From Nocardioides allogilvus (GTDB taxonomy: Bacteria; Actinomycetota; Actinomycetes; Propionibacteriales; Nocardioidaceae): a stretch of DNA of 64,000 nt. The stretch covers positions 1 to 64,000 of the forward strand of contig NZ_PZYX01000006.1 of assembly GCF_003047285.1 (NCBI RefSeq). Reading direction: 5' to 3'. A model generated the notes under the pieces. It had not been told where the DNA came from, searched no databases, and saw only the letters and a list, made by a program, of their open reading frames with translations. Of the stretch, positions 28,746 through 38,474 are shown piece by piece (position 1 is the first letter of the stretch; each line of letters begins with the position of its first letter). The translations under genes and the position numbers were made by a program.

Positions 28746-30175
28746 CGCTTGCCCCGGCACTGAAGGACTACATCGAGCACGCCCGCTGGTTCGGCGGCAA
28801 GGGCCGCGACTGGGAGGTCGGCGAGGTCCGCAGGGTCGGCACGCTGCCGGGCTCGACGCCGGACCTCACCGTCGTCATCGAGCTGGTGGAGATCTCGTAC
28901 GCCGATGCGCCGGCCGGCGCCGACCCCGAGTTCTACCAGGTCCCGCTCGCGCTCTACCCGCACCGCGAGGAGCGCCTCGACCACGCGCAGATCGGCACCC
29001 TCACCGAGGGTGGGCGCGAGCTCGTCGCCTACGACGCGGTGCACGACCGGCAGGCGATGGCCCTGTGGCTGCAGGCCTTCGCGGCCGCTGCCGACGGCAA
29101 GGTCACCGCCGACCTGCTCGCGTTCCACCGCGTCGCCGGCCACGAGCTCGACACCGACGCCCACTCGACGCTCTTCACCGGCGAGCAGTCCAACTCCTCG
29201 GTCGCCTTTGGCGAGGACTCGCTGATGAAGGTCTTCCGCAAGGTCACGCCCGGCGTCAATCCCGACGTGTCGATCCACGAGGTGCTCACCCGCGCCGGCT
29301 CCGACCACGTGGCCGCCCTCTTCGGCTGGCTCGACGTCGTCGACGAGACGACGGACTCGACCATCCAGCTCGCGATGCTCCAGCAGTTCCTCCGCACCGC
29401 CACCGACGGCTGGGAGCTGGCGCTGGCCAGCGTGCGCAACCTGTTCGCCGAGGCCGACCTGCACGCCGACGAGGTCGGAGGCGACTTCGCCGGCGAGGCC
29501 GCGCGCCTGGGTCGCGCCCTGGCCGAGACGCACGAGACGCTGGCCGCACACTTCCCGGTGTCCGTGCGCTCGGCCGACGAGATGGCCGCCCTGGCCGGGG
29601 CGATGCGCGAGCGGTTGAGCGCCGCGATCGACGTGGTGCCTGCGCTCGCGGACCATGCGCCGGCCCTGCAGGCGACGTACGACGCAGTGGCGGGCCTGGC
29701 CGACGTGCCCGTGCAGCAGATCCACGGCGACCTGCACCTCGGCCAGACGCTGCGCACCGTCAAGGGCTGGAAGATCGTCGACTTCGAGGGCGAGCCGGCC
29801 AAGCCCCTGTCCGAGCGCCTCCTGCCCGACTCGCCGTGGCGTGACGTCGCAGGGATGCTGCGCTCCTTCGACTACGCGCCGCGTGCGGTGACGATGACCA
29901 GCTATGCGCTCGACACTGACGTGGACGAGGAGGGCCAGCAGGCGTACCGCGCCGCCGAGTGGTCCGAGCGCAACTCCCACGCCTTCCTCGCGGCCTACGC
30001 CGAGCGCGAGCTCACCGCCGCGGAGCAGATCCTGCTCGACGCCCACGTCGCCGACAAGGCCGTCTACGAGGCCGTCTACGAAGCCCGCAACCGGCCCGGC
30101 TGGCTGGCCATCCCGCTCGATGCACTCGACCGCCTGGCCCGCGAGGCGGCCCAGGACAGGACGGAGTCACGATGA
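28742..30175 (+). CDS. mak: Maltokinase
   Basis: This 477-residue aminoglycoside-phosphotransferase-like kinase phosphorylates maltose with ATP to maltose-1-phosphate. The kinase motifs are [13 protein letters not shown] (catalytic loop) and [12 protein letters not shown] (metal-binding Asp), both in the form typical of Mak/Pep2. The N-terminal [17 protein letters not shown] is the cap-domain signature. It overlaps treS by ATGA and glgB likewise, placing it between supplier and consumer enzymes. Confidence 0.95.
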   Translation: MTLAPALKDYIEHARWFGGKGRDWEVGEVRRVGTLPGSTPDLTVVIELVEISYADAPAGADPEFYQVPLALYPHREERLDHAQIGTLTEGGRELVAYDAVHDRQAMALWLQAFAAAADGKVTADLLAFHRVAGHELDTDAHSTLFTGEQSNSSVAFGEDSLMKVFRKVTPGVNPDVSIHEVLTRAGSDHVAALFGWLDVVDETTDSTIQLAMLQQFLRTATDGWELALASVRNLFAEADLHADEVGGDFAGEAARLGRALAETHETLAAHFPVSVRSADEMAALAGAMRERLSAAIDVVPALADHAPALQATYDAVAGLADVPVQQIHGDLHLGQTLRTVKGWKIVDFEGEPAKPLSERLLPDSPWRDVAGMLRSFDYAPRAVTMTSYALDTDVDEEGQQAYRAAEWSERNSHAFLAAYAERELTAAEQILLDAHVADKAVYEAVYEARNRPGWLAIPLDALDRLAREAAQDRTESR

Positions 30176-32061
30176 ACACCGGAGCCCCCGGCGAGCTCGA
30201 CATCCACCTCATCCACGAGGGTCGTCACGAAGAGCTGTGGAAGGTGCTCGGCGCCCAGGTCGAGGGCAGCGGGGTGTCCTTCCGGGTCTGGGCCCCCAAC
30301 GCCCTCGAGGTCCAGGTGGCCGGCGACTGGGCCGGCTGGGACGGCGCCCGGCACCCCATGGTCCGCGTCGGCGACTCCGGCATCTGGAGCGCACACGTCG
30401 ATGGCATCGGGGTCGGCGCCCACTACAAGTTCCGCATCCGCACGGCCGACGGGAGCTGGGTCGACCACGCCGACCCGATGGCCCGCTACGCCGAGAAGCC
30501 GCCACGGTCCGCCTCGGTGGTCTGGGCCTCCGACCACACCTGGCACGACGAGGAGTGGCTGGCGGCCCGTGCTGCCACCGTCGCGGTCGATGCGCCGATG
30601 TCGATCTACGAGATGCACCTCGCCTCCTGGCGCAAGCACCCCAGCCGGCACGAGCAGGGGGCCGAGCTCTACGACTGGCACCAGATCGCCGACGCACTCG
30701 TGCCCTACCTCGCCGACCTCGGCTTCACCCACGTCGAGCTGATGCCGGTCATGCAGCACCCCTTCGGCGGCTCGTGGGGCTACCACGTGACCTCCTACTT
30801 CGCGCCGGACGCGCGCTTCGGCGACCCCGACGGGCTCAAGGTGCTCATCGACCGCCTGCACCAGGCCGGCATCGGCGTCATCCTCGACTGGGTCCCGGGC
30901 CACTTCGCGACCGACGACTGGGCGCTCGCCAACTTCGACGGCACCCCGCTCTACGAGGACCCCAACCCCCAGCGCGGCTGGCACAAGGAGTGGGGCTCGC
31001 ACATCTTCAACTTCGGACGCAACGAGGTCCGCAACTTCCTCTACGCCAACGCGCTCTACTGGCTCGAGGAGTTCCACGCCGACGGCCTCCGCGTCGACGG
31101 CGTCGCCTCGATGCTCTACCTCGACTACGCCCGCGAGCCCGGCGAGTGGACCCCCAACGTCCACGGCGGCCGGGAGAACCTCGAGGCCGTGCAGTTCCTC
31201 CAGGAGCTGAACGCCACCGTCTACAAGCGGGTGCCCGGGGTCGTCACCATCGCCGAGGAGTCGACGTCGTGGCCGGCCGTCACCGGACCGACCTCCGACG
31301 ACGGGCTGGGCTTCGGCTTCAAGTGGAACATGGGCTGGATGCACGACTCGCTGGGCTACGTCGCGCACGACCCGCTGTGGCGCAGCCACCACCACGGCCA
31401 GATGACGTTCTCGCTGGTCTATGCCTTCACCGAGAACTACGTGCTGCCGATCAGCCACGACGAGGTCGTGCACGGCAAGGGGTCGCTGCTGCGCAAGATG
31501 CCCGGCGACCGGTGGCAGCAGCTCGCCAACCTCCGCGCCTACCTCGCCTACATGTGGGCCCATCCCGGCAAGCAGCTGCTCTTCATGGGCTGCGAGTTCG
31601 GCCAGGAGTCGGAGTGGGCCGAGTCCCGCGAGCTCGACTGGTGGCTGCTGGAGCACCCCGAGCACGCAGGCGTGCACTCGATGGTGCGCGACCTCAACCG
31701 CGCCTACACCGCGTCCGGCGCGCTGTGGGGCCGGGACAACTCACCCGAGGGCTTCCAGTGGCTCGACGCCAACGACGCCGACCGCAACCTCTTGTCGTTC
31801 GTCCGCCGCTCCCCCGGCGAGCCGGACGTCGTGTGCCTGGCCAACTTCTCGGCCGTCCCGCACGAGGGCTACCGGCTCCCCCTGCCGGCGGCCGGGAGCT
31901 GGGCGGAGATCTTGAACACCGACGCGGCGGCGTACACCGGATCGGGTGTCGGCAACCTCGGCGGCATCACCGCGCTCGAGGGTGCGACGAACGGGCAGCC
32001 GGCCTACGCCGACATCGTGGTGCCACCCCTCGCGACGGTGTGGTTCCGTCACGAGGGGTGA
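30172..32061 (+). CDS. glgB: 1,4-alpha-glucan branching enzyme
   Basis: This 629-residue GH13 enzyme introduces alpha-1,6 branches into the glucan made by GlgE. The N-terminal CBM48 region (VSFRVWAPNALEVQVAGDW) precedes the barrel. Catalytic residues are D309 (LRVDGVASMLY), E362 (IAEEST) and D430 (ISHDEVVHGK). It lacks the extra N1 domain of long GlgB forms, hence the shorter length. Its ATG overlaps the mak stop. It is the last gene of the operon. Confidence 0.96.
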   Translation: MNTGAPGELDIHLIHEGRHEELWKVLGAQVEGSGVSFRVWAPNALEVQVAGDWAGWDGARHPMVRVGDSGIWSAHVDGIGVGAHYKFRIRTADGSWVDHADPMARYAEKPPRSASVVWASDHTWHDEEWLAARAATVAVDAPMSIYEMHLASWRKHPSRHEQGAELYDWHQIADALVPYLADLGFTHVELMPVMQHPFGGSWGYHVTSYFAPDARFGDPDGLKVLIDRLHQAGIGVILDWVPGHFATDDWALANFDGTPLYEDPNPQRGWHKEWGSHIFNFGRNEVRNFLYANALYWLEEFHADGLRVDGVASMLYLDYAREPGEWTPNVHGGRENLEAVQFLQELNATVYKRVPGVVTIAEESTSWPAVTGPTSDDGLGFGFKWNMGWMHDSLGYVAHDPLWRSHHHGQMTFSLVYAFTENYVLPISHDEVVHGKGSLLRKMPGDRWQQLANLRAYLAYMWAHPGKQLLFMGCEFGQESEWAESRELDWWLLEHPEHAGVHSMVRDLNRAYTASGALWGRDNSPEGFQWLDANDADRNLLSFVRRSPGEPDVVCLANFSAVPHEGYRLPLPAAGSWAEILNTDAAAYTGSGVGNLGGITALEGATNGQPAYADIVVPPLATVWFRHEG

Positions 32062-32088
32062 TCCTCACGACCGTGGTGCCTGCCGGCC

Positions 32089-32922
32089 TCAGTGCAGGTG
32101 GATCATCTTCAACATCCCCATCAACGCGTGCGGCATGCCGCCCATGTTGGGATCGGGGAAGAAGCACATGATCACGTACTGGCCGGGCGGCAGGTCGTAG
32201 TTCACCGTCATCGAGCGACCCGGGCTGATCGACGCGGTCTCCATGCCGGCCTTGAGGAACGGCGGCGGGCCCTCCTCGGTCTGGAGGAACTTCAGCACCT
32301 CATCGGTCGTGGTGCCCTCCTCGACCTGCTGCAGGATCACGAAGTGCGGGACGGTCCGGTCGGCGTTCTTGAACCAGAACGCGCCCTTCGCCGGCATCAT
32401 CGACGAGCCGCCCCACGTCGGGCCGGACCTGGCGACGATCTTGCCGTCAACGTCGGGCTTCGGGGCCTTCCGCACGGCTCCGGCGCGGAAGTGGGCCAGG
32501 TCGCGGGACGCGAAGGAGAAGACGGTGTACTCGCCGGCGCCGGGCAGGACGACGGTCCCGCTGCCACCCGACTCGAAGCCGCCGAGGAACTCGACGTTGG
32601 CGATGGCTCGCTTGAGGGCCTTGATGTCGCCCTTGCCGGCGGCCGCGAGATCCTTCATGAACTCCCGGTCCTCGTAACCCCGGTCGAACCTGACGATCTC
32701 GGCGGCTCCTGCCCCCTTGACGTTGACCTTGACGCGGCCGGCGTCCAGACCACGGGCCCCGCGGACCGTGATCGCCTGCTTGGCGACCTTGATGGTGATG
32801 GACTGGATTGCGGCCTCGGCCGTCCTGGCCGTTGCCGTGGTGGACACCAGGACCGGTGCCGTCACCATGACTGCTGCGCAGGCCACAGCGATTCCTGCGC
32901 GTGCTGAGCTGAGAACCCGCAT
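32089..32922 (-). CDS. Secreted cupredoxin-like protein
   Basis: This 277-residue exported protein has a signal peptide (VLSSARAGIAVACAAVMVTA) and then a mostly beta-sheet sequence. The end, YVIMCFFPDPNMGGMPHALM, has a C253 ... H265 ... M268 order reminiscent of a type-1 copper loop, and an earlier histidine lies in TVPHFVIL. The spacing C-x11-H is longer than in classical plastocyanins, so copper binding is uncertain. AGGAGT six bases before the ATG supports the start. It is divergent from a multicopper oxidase gene, which suggests a shared role in copper or electron transfer. Confidence 0.7.
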   Translation of the reverse strand: MRVLSSARAGIAVACAAVMVTAPVLVSTTATARTAEAAIQSITIKVAKQAITVRGARGLDAGRVKVNVKGAGAAEIVRFDRGYEDREFMKDLAAAGKGDIKALKRAIANVEFLGGFESGGSGTVVLPGAGEYTVFSFASRDLAHFRAGAVRKAPKPDVDGKIVARSGPTWGGSSMMPAKGAFWFKNADRTVPHFVILQQVEEGTTTDEVLKFLQTEEGPPPFLKAGMETASISPGRSMTVNYDLPPGQYVIMCFFPDPNMGGMPHALMGMLKMIHLH

Positions 32923-33053
32923 GAGCGACTCCTGAGATGTGAGAGTGGAGCCCATCACTGTTCTACCGGCGCAGGGGCCCGTCATCCCCACGTTGGGGTA
33001 TAGCCGGGCCGTTCGTGCCCCGTGCGCCCCGCTCGGCGTGCGATAACTGGCCG

Positions 33054-34889
33054 GTGATCCCGAACCACCGGCTTCGACGCGCTCCCTGGCTGCTGGGCCT
33101 GCTGTGGCTCGCGCTCGCGCTCGCCCTGACGGCCGCACCGGGATCGTCCCCGGGCGCCGGTGCCACCGCATCGTCCGGGTCCGCCACGATCGTCGTGAAC
33201 CGCGGCGCGGTGTCGTTCTCCCCCGCCACGGTGACCCTCGCTGGAGGCGGCTCGCTCACGCTCGTCAACCTCGACACCTTCGACCACACCGTCACCTCGG
33301 TCGCCACCGACGCCGCCGGCGCTCCCCTGTTCGACGTGCGCGTCGCCGCCGGGACGAGCGCCACCATCACCGGCGTGGAGGCGCTGGCCGAGGGCGCCTT
33401 CGACTTCTTCTGCAAGCTGCACCCGCAGATGCGCGGGCAGGTGCGGGTCGAGGGCGGCGGCGGGACGGTGACGCCCCAGCTGCCGTCCTTCGACCAGCCA
33501 CTCGCCGTACCCCGGGAGGTGCGGGGTGCGCGGATCACGGTGCCGATCCGCGAGGCGCGCGTGCGGATGCTGGCGTCCGGACCGACGACCCGGATGTGGA
33601 CGTACGGCGGGAGCTACCCAGGCCCCACCATCGTCCGCCCGGCAGGTCGCCAGACGAGGGTGCGGTTCGTGCACCAGCTGCCCCGGAAGGCGGGCGCGAT
33701 GACGGTGCACCTGCACGGCGACCACCACGCGCCCGAGCACGACGGACAGCCGACGACCCATCTGGTTCGCCCCGGGAAGTCACGCACCTACGACTACCCC
33801 CTGACCTACGGCGGGCTGCCGGAGCCGAGCTCGTTCTTCTTCTACCACGACCACCGCATGGACCGGACGGCTCGCAACAACTGGCGCGGACTGCAGGGCA
33901 TGTTCGTGGTCGAGGACCCGAGCGAGTCGAGGCTTCGGTTGCCGGCGGGCAGCCGCGACGTGCCGCTGATGATCTCCGACCGGTCCTTCCGCAGCGACAA
34001 CGCGCTCACCAACCCGTTCGCGCAGGGGCCGCGGATGGTCGGGCACCACGGGGCAATGGCCTGGGTCGGGCCGCACGCGCCGCCCAACGACGCCACGGTG
34101 GGCACGCACGTGCTCGTGAACGGTCGGCACGCGCCGTACCTCCCGGTGAGCGCGACGCGCTACCGGCTGCGGCTGCTCAACGCGTCGCACTTCTCGGCCT
34201 ACTCGATCGGGCTCTCCGACGGCCGGCCGCTGCTCCAGATCGGCACCGGCAACGGCCTGCTCTCGCGGCCGGTGGTGCGCGACCGGGTGCTGCTCGGCCC
34301 CGCCCAGCGCGCGGACGTGATCGTCGACTTCCACGGGGCCAGCGGCCGCGACCTCGTGCTCGACTCGGTGCCCGCCGCCGCCGGCGAGTCCGGTGACGAC
34401 GCGCGCGCGGCGGCGCTCATGCAGTTCCGGGTGGGCGCCGAGGCGGCCGACCCGTCGCGGCTGCCCGCACGCCTGCCCGCACCCGACCTGGTGCGCGTGC
34501 CCAAGAAGGTGTCGAAGACCTGGACGTTCGGGCTCGACGGCACCAAGCAGCACGGGACCTTCTGGTCGGTCAACGAGCGCGCCTACGACCCGGAGCGGGT
34601 CGACCACCGGGCCCGCCTCGGCACCGTCGAGCGGTGGCGCCTGCGCAACACCAGCGACCTGACCCACTACGTGCACATCCACGCCGAGCAGTGGCGCACC
34701 GTCCTGCGCGACGGGAAGGCCCCACCGCCGTGGGAGCAGGGCCTCGAGGACACCTGGCGCCTGGAGCCCGGCGAGGTCGTGGAGGTGGCGGCCCGGTTCG
34801 AGGACTACACCGGACCGTTCATGATCCACTGCCACATGCTCGACCACGAGGACCACGGCATGATGGCGCGCTTCGACGTCGTGCGCTAG
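33054..34889 (+). CDS. Multicopper oxidase with extra N-terminal cupredoxin domain
   Basis: This exported oxidase has 611 residues. The signal segment (RRAPWLLGLLWLALALALTA) is followed by a cupredoxin domain at about residues 40-135. That domain carries a complete type-1 copper set, H78 (FDHTVTS) and C120-H123-M126 (FFCKLHPQM). A three-domain multicopper oxidase follows, with the four copper motifs VHLHGDHH, YHDHRM, THYVHIH and H592-C593-H594 in MIHCHMLDHEDHGMM. Such enzymes oxidise metals or phenols and reduce oxygen. GTG at 33054 was preferred over GTG at 33015 because it gives a cleaner signal peptide. It is divergent from the cupredoxin-like gene. Confidence 0.9.
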   Translation: MIPNHRLRRAPWLLGLLWLALALALTAAPGSSPGAGATASSGSATIVVNRGAVSFSPATVTLAGGGSLTLVNLDTFDHTVTSVATDAAGAPLFDVRVAAGTSATITGVEALAEGAFDFFCKLHPQMRGQVRVEGGGGTVTPQLPSFDQPLAVPREVRGARITVPIREARVRMLASGPTTRMWTYGGSYPGPTIVRPAGRQTRVRFVHQLPRKAGAMTVHLHGDHHAPEHDGQPTTHLVRPGKSRTYDYPLTYGGLPEPSSFFFYHDHRMDRTARNNWRGLQGMFVVEDPSESRLRLPAGSRDVPLMISDRSFRSDNALTNPFAQGPRMVGHHGAMAWVGPHAPPNDATVGTHVLVNGRHAPYLPVSATRYRLRLLNASHFSAYSIGLSDGRPLLQIGTGNGLLSRPVVRDRVLLGPAQRADVIVDFHGASGRDLVLDSVPAAAGESGDDARAAALMQFRVGAEAADPSRLPARLPAPDLVRVPKKVSKTWTFGLDGTKQHGTFWSVNERAYDPERVDHRARLGTVERWRLRNTSDLTHYVHIHAEQWRTVLRDGKAPPPWEQGLEDTWRLEPGEVVEVAARFEDYTGPFMIHCHMLDHEDHGMMARFDVVR

Positions 34890-34917
34890 CCCTCCCAGCC
34901 CTCGCTAGGGTGGCGCT

Positions 34918-35709
34918 GTGGCCGAGGAGAACAGCGTTGATCGACAAGACCGGGTGATGCAGCCGATCGACGTGACCACGGTGGCCGAGGGCATCGCGCG
35001 CCTCGCCTGGGGCCACGAGCACTCGGTCGAGGACGTACGCCGCGAGGTCAGCGCCGCACTCGTCGAGCACGCCCGCGTCGAGGTCTGGGTCGACCCCGAC
35101 GACAAGACCGGTCAGCGGGTGGCGACCTGGTCCGGGATGCACCGCGAAGGCGTGATGCGCGGAGTGACCCTCGGCGACGAGGCCGTGGACCGCATCGTCT
35201 ACGCACGGCTCAGCACCGACGCGCCCCTCGACGAGCCCGGTGGCTTCCGCGCGCTGCTCAACTCGTTCCTGCCGCGCAAGCGGGCGATCAGCCAGATGCT
35301 GATCCGCGACGAGCTCGGGCGCGTGCTGGTGTGCCAGCTCACCTACAAGACCGACTGGGACCTGCCCGGTGGCGTGGTCGAGGTGGGCGAGTCACCCCGC
35401 CTCGCGGTCAGCCGCGAGGTGGAGGAGGAGCTCGGCCTCACCATCCCTGCCGGCGACCTGCTGCTCACCGACTGGCTGCCACCGTGGGGAGGGTGGGACG
35501 ACGCGATCTGCCTGGTCTTCGACGGCGGGGTCCACGCCGCAGCGATCGTCGAGACGATCGTCAAGCAGGAGCGCGAGATCCGCGACGCACAGTTCTGCAC
35601 GCCGGCGCAGGTGCGCGAACGTGCGACGGACTTCACGGCACGGCGGATCGAGGCGGCGGTCCTGGGCGGGGTCGGCGGCTCGTCGACGTACACCGAGTCC
35701 GGCAGCTGA
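34918..35709 (+). CDS. Nudix hydrolase family protein
   Basis: This 263-residue protein carries an intact Nudix box at about residues 151-173 (GGVVEVGES...REVEEELGL), including the REVEEE metal-binding glutamates. The first 110 residues form an additional unrecognised region. The substrate, presumably a nucleoside diphosphate derivative, cannot be told from sequence. It starts with GTG 28 bases after the multicopper oxidase and is followed by ppdK after about 60 bases. Confidence 0.88.
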   Translation: MAEENSVDRQDRVMQPIDVTTVAEGIARLAWGHEHSVEDVRREVSAALVEHARVEVWVDPDDKTGQRVATWSGMHREGVMRGVTLGDEAVDRIVYARLSTDAPLDEPGGFRALLNSFLPRKRAISQMLIRDELGRVLVCQLTYKTDWDLPGGVVEVGESPRLAVSREVEEELGLTIPAGDLLLTDWLPPWGGWDDAICLVFDGGVHAAAIVETIVKQEREIRDAQFCTPAQVRERATDFTARRIEAAVLGGVGGSSTYTESGS

Positions 35710-35770
35710 CGACCCGGTCGCGACCGGACCCCCTGTCCGAAGCGGCTCGCCTGGGGGCAAGATGCAACGT

Positions 35771-38437
35771 ATGAGCAACTGGGTCTACGACTTCGCCGAG
35801 GGAGACAAGAGCAAGAAGGACCTGCTGGGGGGCAAGGGCGCCAATCTTGCGGAGATGAGCAACCTGGGGCTGCCGGTGCCGCCCGGGTTCACCATCACCA
35901 CCGAGGCCTGCCGGGCCTACCTCCAGCACGGGACCGAGCCGGACGGCCTGGCCGCCGAGGTGGACGACCACCTCGCCAAGCTCGAGAAGGACATGGGCCG
36001 CACCCTCGGCGACGCCGACGACCCGTTGCTCGTGAGCGTCCGCTCCGGCGCGGCGTTCTCGATGCCCGGGATGATGGAGACAGTGCTCAACATCGGCCTC
36101 AACGACGAGTCCGTCGTCGGGCTCGCGCGCCAGAGCGAGGACGAGCGCTTCGCCATGGACTCCTACCGTCGGCTGCTGCAGATGTTCGGCGGCACTGTGC
36201 TGGGCATCCACGGCGAGCACTTCTCCGACGCGCTCGACGGCGCCAAGGACGCCAAGGGCGTCACCGACGACCTCGACCTCGACGTCGACGACCTCAAGGC
36301 CCTGGTCGAGACCTTCAAGGCGTTGATCCGCGAGCACGCCGAGATCGAGTTCCCGCAGGACCCGCGCCGGCAGATGGACCTCGCGGTCAAGGCCGTCTTC
36401 GACTCGTGGAACACCGACCGGGCCGTCCTCTACCGCCGCCAGGAGCGCATCCCCGAGGACCTCGGCACGGCCGTCAACATCCAGGCGATGGTCTTCGGCA
36501 ACCGCGGCATGACCAGCGGCTCCGGTGTCGCCTTCACCCGCGATCCCGCCTCCGGCGACCAGGGCGTGTACGGCGACTACCTCCAGAACGCCCAGGGCGA
36601 GGACGTGGTCGCGGGCATCCGCAACACGGTGTCCCTGGCCGACATGGCGAAGGTCGACCAGGCATCGCACGACCAGCTGCTCGACATCATGTCCACGCTC
36701 GAGCAGCACTACCGCGACATGTGCGACATCGAGTTCACCGTCGAGCAGGGCAAGCTGTGGATGCTGCAGACCCGGGTCGGCAAGCGCACTCCCGAAGCCG
36801 CGTTCCGCATCGCCGTACACATGGCCGACGAGGGCCTGATCGACATGGACGAGGCCCTGCGGCGGGTCACCGGCGACCAGCTGGCCAACACGATGTTCCC
36901 GCGCTTCGACGCCAAGGCGGACAAGACGCTGCTGGCCGTCGGCATGAACGCCTCTCCCGGTGCGGCCGTCGGCAAGGCGGTCTTCGACTGGGCGACGGCG
37001 GTGGAGTGGGCCGAGCAGGGCGAGGACGTCATCCTCGTGCGCAAGGAGACCACCCCCGAGGACCTGCACGGGATGATGGTCGCCAAGGGCGTGCTGACCA
37101 GCCGCGGCGGCAAGACCTCGCACGCGGCCGTGGTCGCACGCGGCATGGGCCGCACCTGCGTCTGCGGCGCCGAGGCGCTCGACGTGGACACCCGCGCGGG
37201 CGAGTTCACCGTCCGCGGTGGCAAGACGATCGTCGAGGGCGACGTCATCTCGATCGACGGGTCGACCGGCGAGGTCTTCGACGGGGCCGTCGCGGTCGCC
37301 GACTCCTACGTGGTGCGCCACTTCGAGGGCGAGGAGGTCGACGAGCCCCTCGTCGAGGCCGTCGCCCGGCTGATGGCGCACGCCGACTCCAAGCGCCGGC
37401 TCGCGGTGCGCACCAACGCCGACACCGCAGACGACGCGGCTCGCGCCCGCCGCTTCGGAGCGCAGGGCATCGGACTGTGCCGCACCGAGCACATGTTCCT
37501 CGGCGAACGTCGCCAGCTCGTCGAGAACCTCATCGTGGCCGAGGGCGACGAGGGGCAGAAGGCAGCGCTCGACGAGCTGCTGCCGCTGCAGCGTCAGGAC
37601 TTCCTGGAGATCTTCGAGGCGATGGACGGGTTGCCCGTCACGATCCGCCTGATCGACCCGCCCCTGCACGAGTTCCTGCCCGACCTCACCGATCTCTCGG
37701 TCGCGATGGCGGTCGCCGACATCCACGGCCACCGCAAGAAGCGGCAGCGCAAGCTCCTGGCTGCGGTCCAGCGGCTGCACGAGTCCAACCCGATGCTGGG
37801 CCTGCGCGGTGTGCGTCTCGGCATCGCCATCCCGGGGCTGTTCACGATGCAGGCGCGCGCGATCCTGGAAGCCGCGGCCGAGCGGATCCGCGACGGTGGT
37901 CAGGCCGAGCCCGAGATCATGATCCCGCTGGTGGCCAGCGTGCGCGAGCTCGACCTGGTCAAGGGCCGGATCGAGCAGATCGCCCGCGACGTCGAGACCG
38001 AGCTCGGGGTCACCATCCCGCACAAGATCGGCACGATGATCGAGCTGCCGCGCGCCGCCATGACGGCCGGCGAGATCGCCGGGTCGGCGGAGTTCTTCTC
38101 CTTCGGCACCAACGACCTGACGCAGATGACGTGGGGGTTCTCCCGCGACGACGTCGAGGCCTCGTTCTTCAGCACCTACCTCGAGCAGGGCGTCTTCCCG
38201 GTCTCCCCCTTCGAGTCGCTGGACGTCGAGGGCGTCGGTGCGCTGGTCCGCAAGGCCGCGACCGACGGCCGCGAGGCGAACCCGGACCTGCACCTCGGCG
38301 TCTGCGGCGAGCACGGCGGCGACCCCGCCTCGATCCACTTCTTCCACGAGGTCGGGCTCGACTACGTCTCCTGCTCTCCGTTCCGCGTCCCTGTCGCGAG
38401 GCTGGAGGCGGGTCGCGCGGCGCTGCCCGCTGGTTGA
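35771..38437 (+). CDS. ppdK: Pyruvate, phosphate dikinase
   Basis: This 888-residue enzyme interconverts pyruvate, ATP and phosphate with PEP, AMP and pyrophosphate. Domain order is the ATP-grasp nucleotide domain (LLGGKGANLAEM at the start), the swivelling phosphohistidine domain with H451 in GGKTSHAAVVARGMG, and the PEP/pyruvate barrel ending with catalytic C845 in LGVCGEHGG. An ATG at 35762 three codons upstream is equally possible and is closer to the GGGGG site. The stop codon falls inside a dispersed repeat. It probably serves gluconeogenesis from acetate- or propionate-derived C4 acids. Confidence 0.97.
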   Translation: MSNWVYDFAEGDKSKKDLLGGKGANLAEMSNLGLPVPPGFTITTEACRAYLQHGTEPDGLAAEVDDHLAKLEKDMGRTLGDADDPLLVSVRSGAAFSMPGMMETVLNIGLNDESVVGLARQSEDERFAMDSYRRLLQMFGGTVLGIHGEHFSDALDGAKDAKGVTDDLDLDVDDLKALVETFKALIREHAEIEFPQDPRRQMDLAVKAVFDSWNTDRAVLYRRQERIPEDLGTAVNIQAMVFGNRGMTSGSGVAFTRDPASGDQGVYGDYLQNAQGEDVVAGIRNTVSLADMAKVDQASHDQLLDIMSTLEQHYRDMCDIEFTVEQGKLWMLQTRVGKRTPEAAFRIAVHMADEGLIDMDEALRRVTGDQLANTMFPRFDAKADKTLLAVGMNASPGAAVGKAVFDWATAVEWAEQGEDVILVRKETTPEDLHGMMVAKGVLTSRGGKTSHAAVVARGMGRTCVCGAEALDVDTRAGEFTVRGGKTIVEGDVISIDGSTGEVFDGAVAVADSYVVRHFEGEEVDEPLVEAVARLMAHADSKRRLAVRTNADTADDAARARRFGAQGIGLCRTEHMFLGERRQLVENLIVAEGDEGQKAALDELLPLQRQDFLEIFEAMDGLPVTIRLIDPPLHEFLPDLTDLSVAMAVADIHGHRKKRQRKLLAAVQRLHESNPMLGLRGVRLGIAIPGLFTMQARAILEAAAERIRDGGQAEPEIMIPLVASVRELDLVKGRIEQIARDVETELGVTIPHKIGTMIELPRAAMTAGEIAGSAEFFSFGTNDLTQMTWGFSRDDVEASFFSTYLEQGVFPVSPFESLDVEGVGALVRKAATDGREANPDLHLGVCGEHGGDPASIHFFHEVGLDYVSCSPFRVPVARLEAGRAALPAG

Positions 38438-38465
38438 GCAGGCGCGCCAGCGCCGTGCCGAAACC
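38429..38465. repeat. Dispersed Nocardioides-type repeat, copy 2
   Basis: GCTGGTTGAGCAGGCGCGCC followed by AGCGCCGTGCCGAAACC shares both ends with copy 1 at 5683-5720 but has a different centre. It starts within the last codons of ppdK and supplies the TGA stop, so the last residues of that protein (PAG) are encoded by the repeat. Confidence 0.6.
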
Positions 38466-38474
38466 GAGGTCCCT

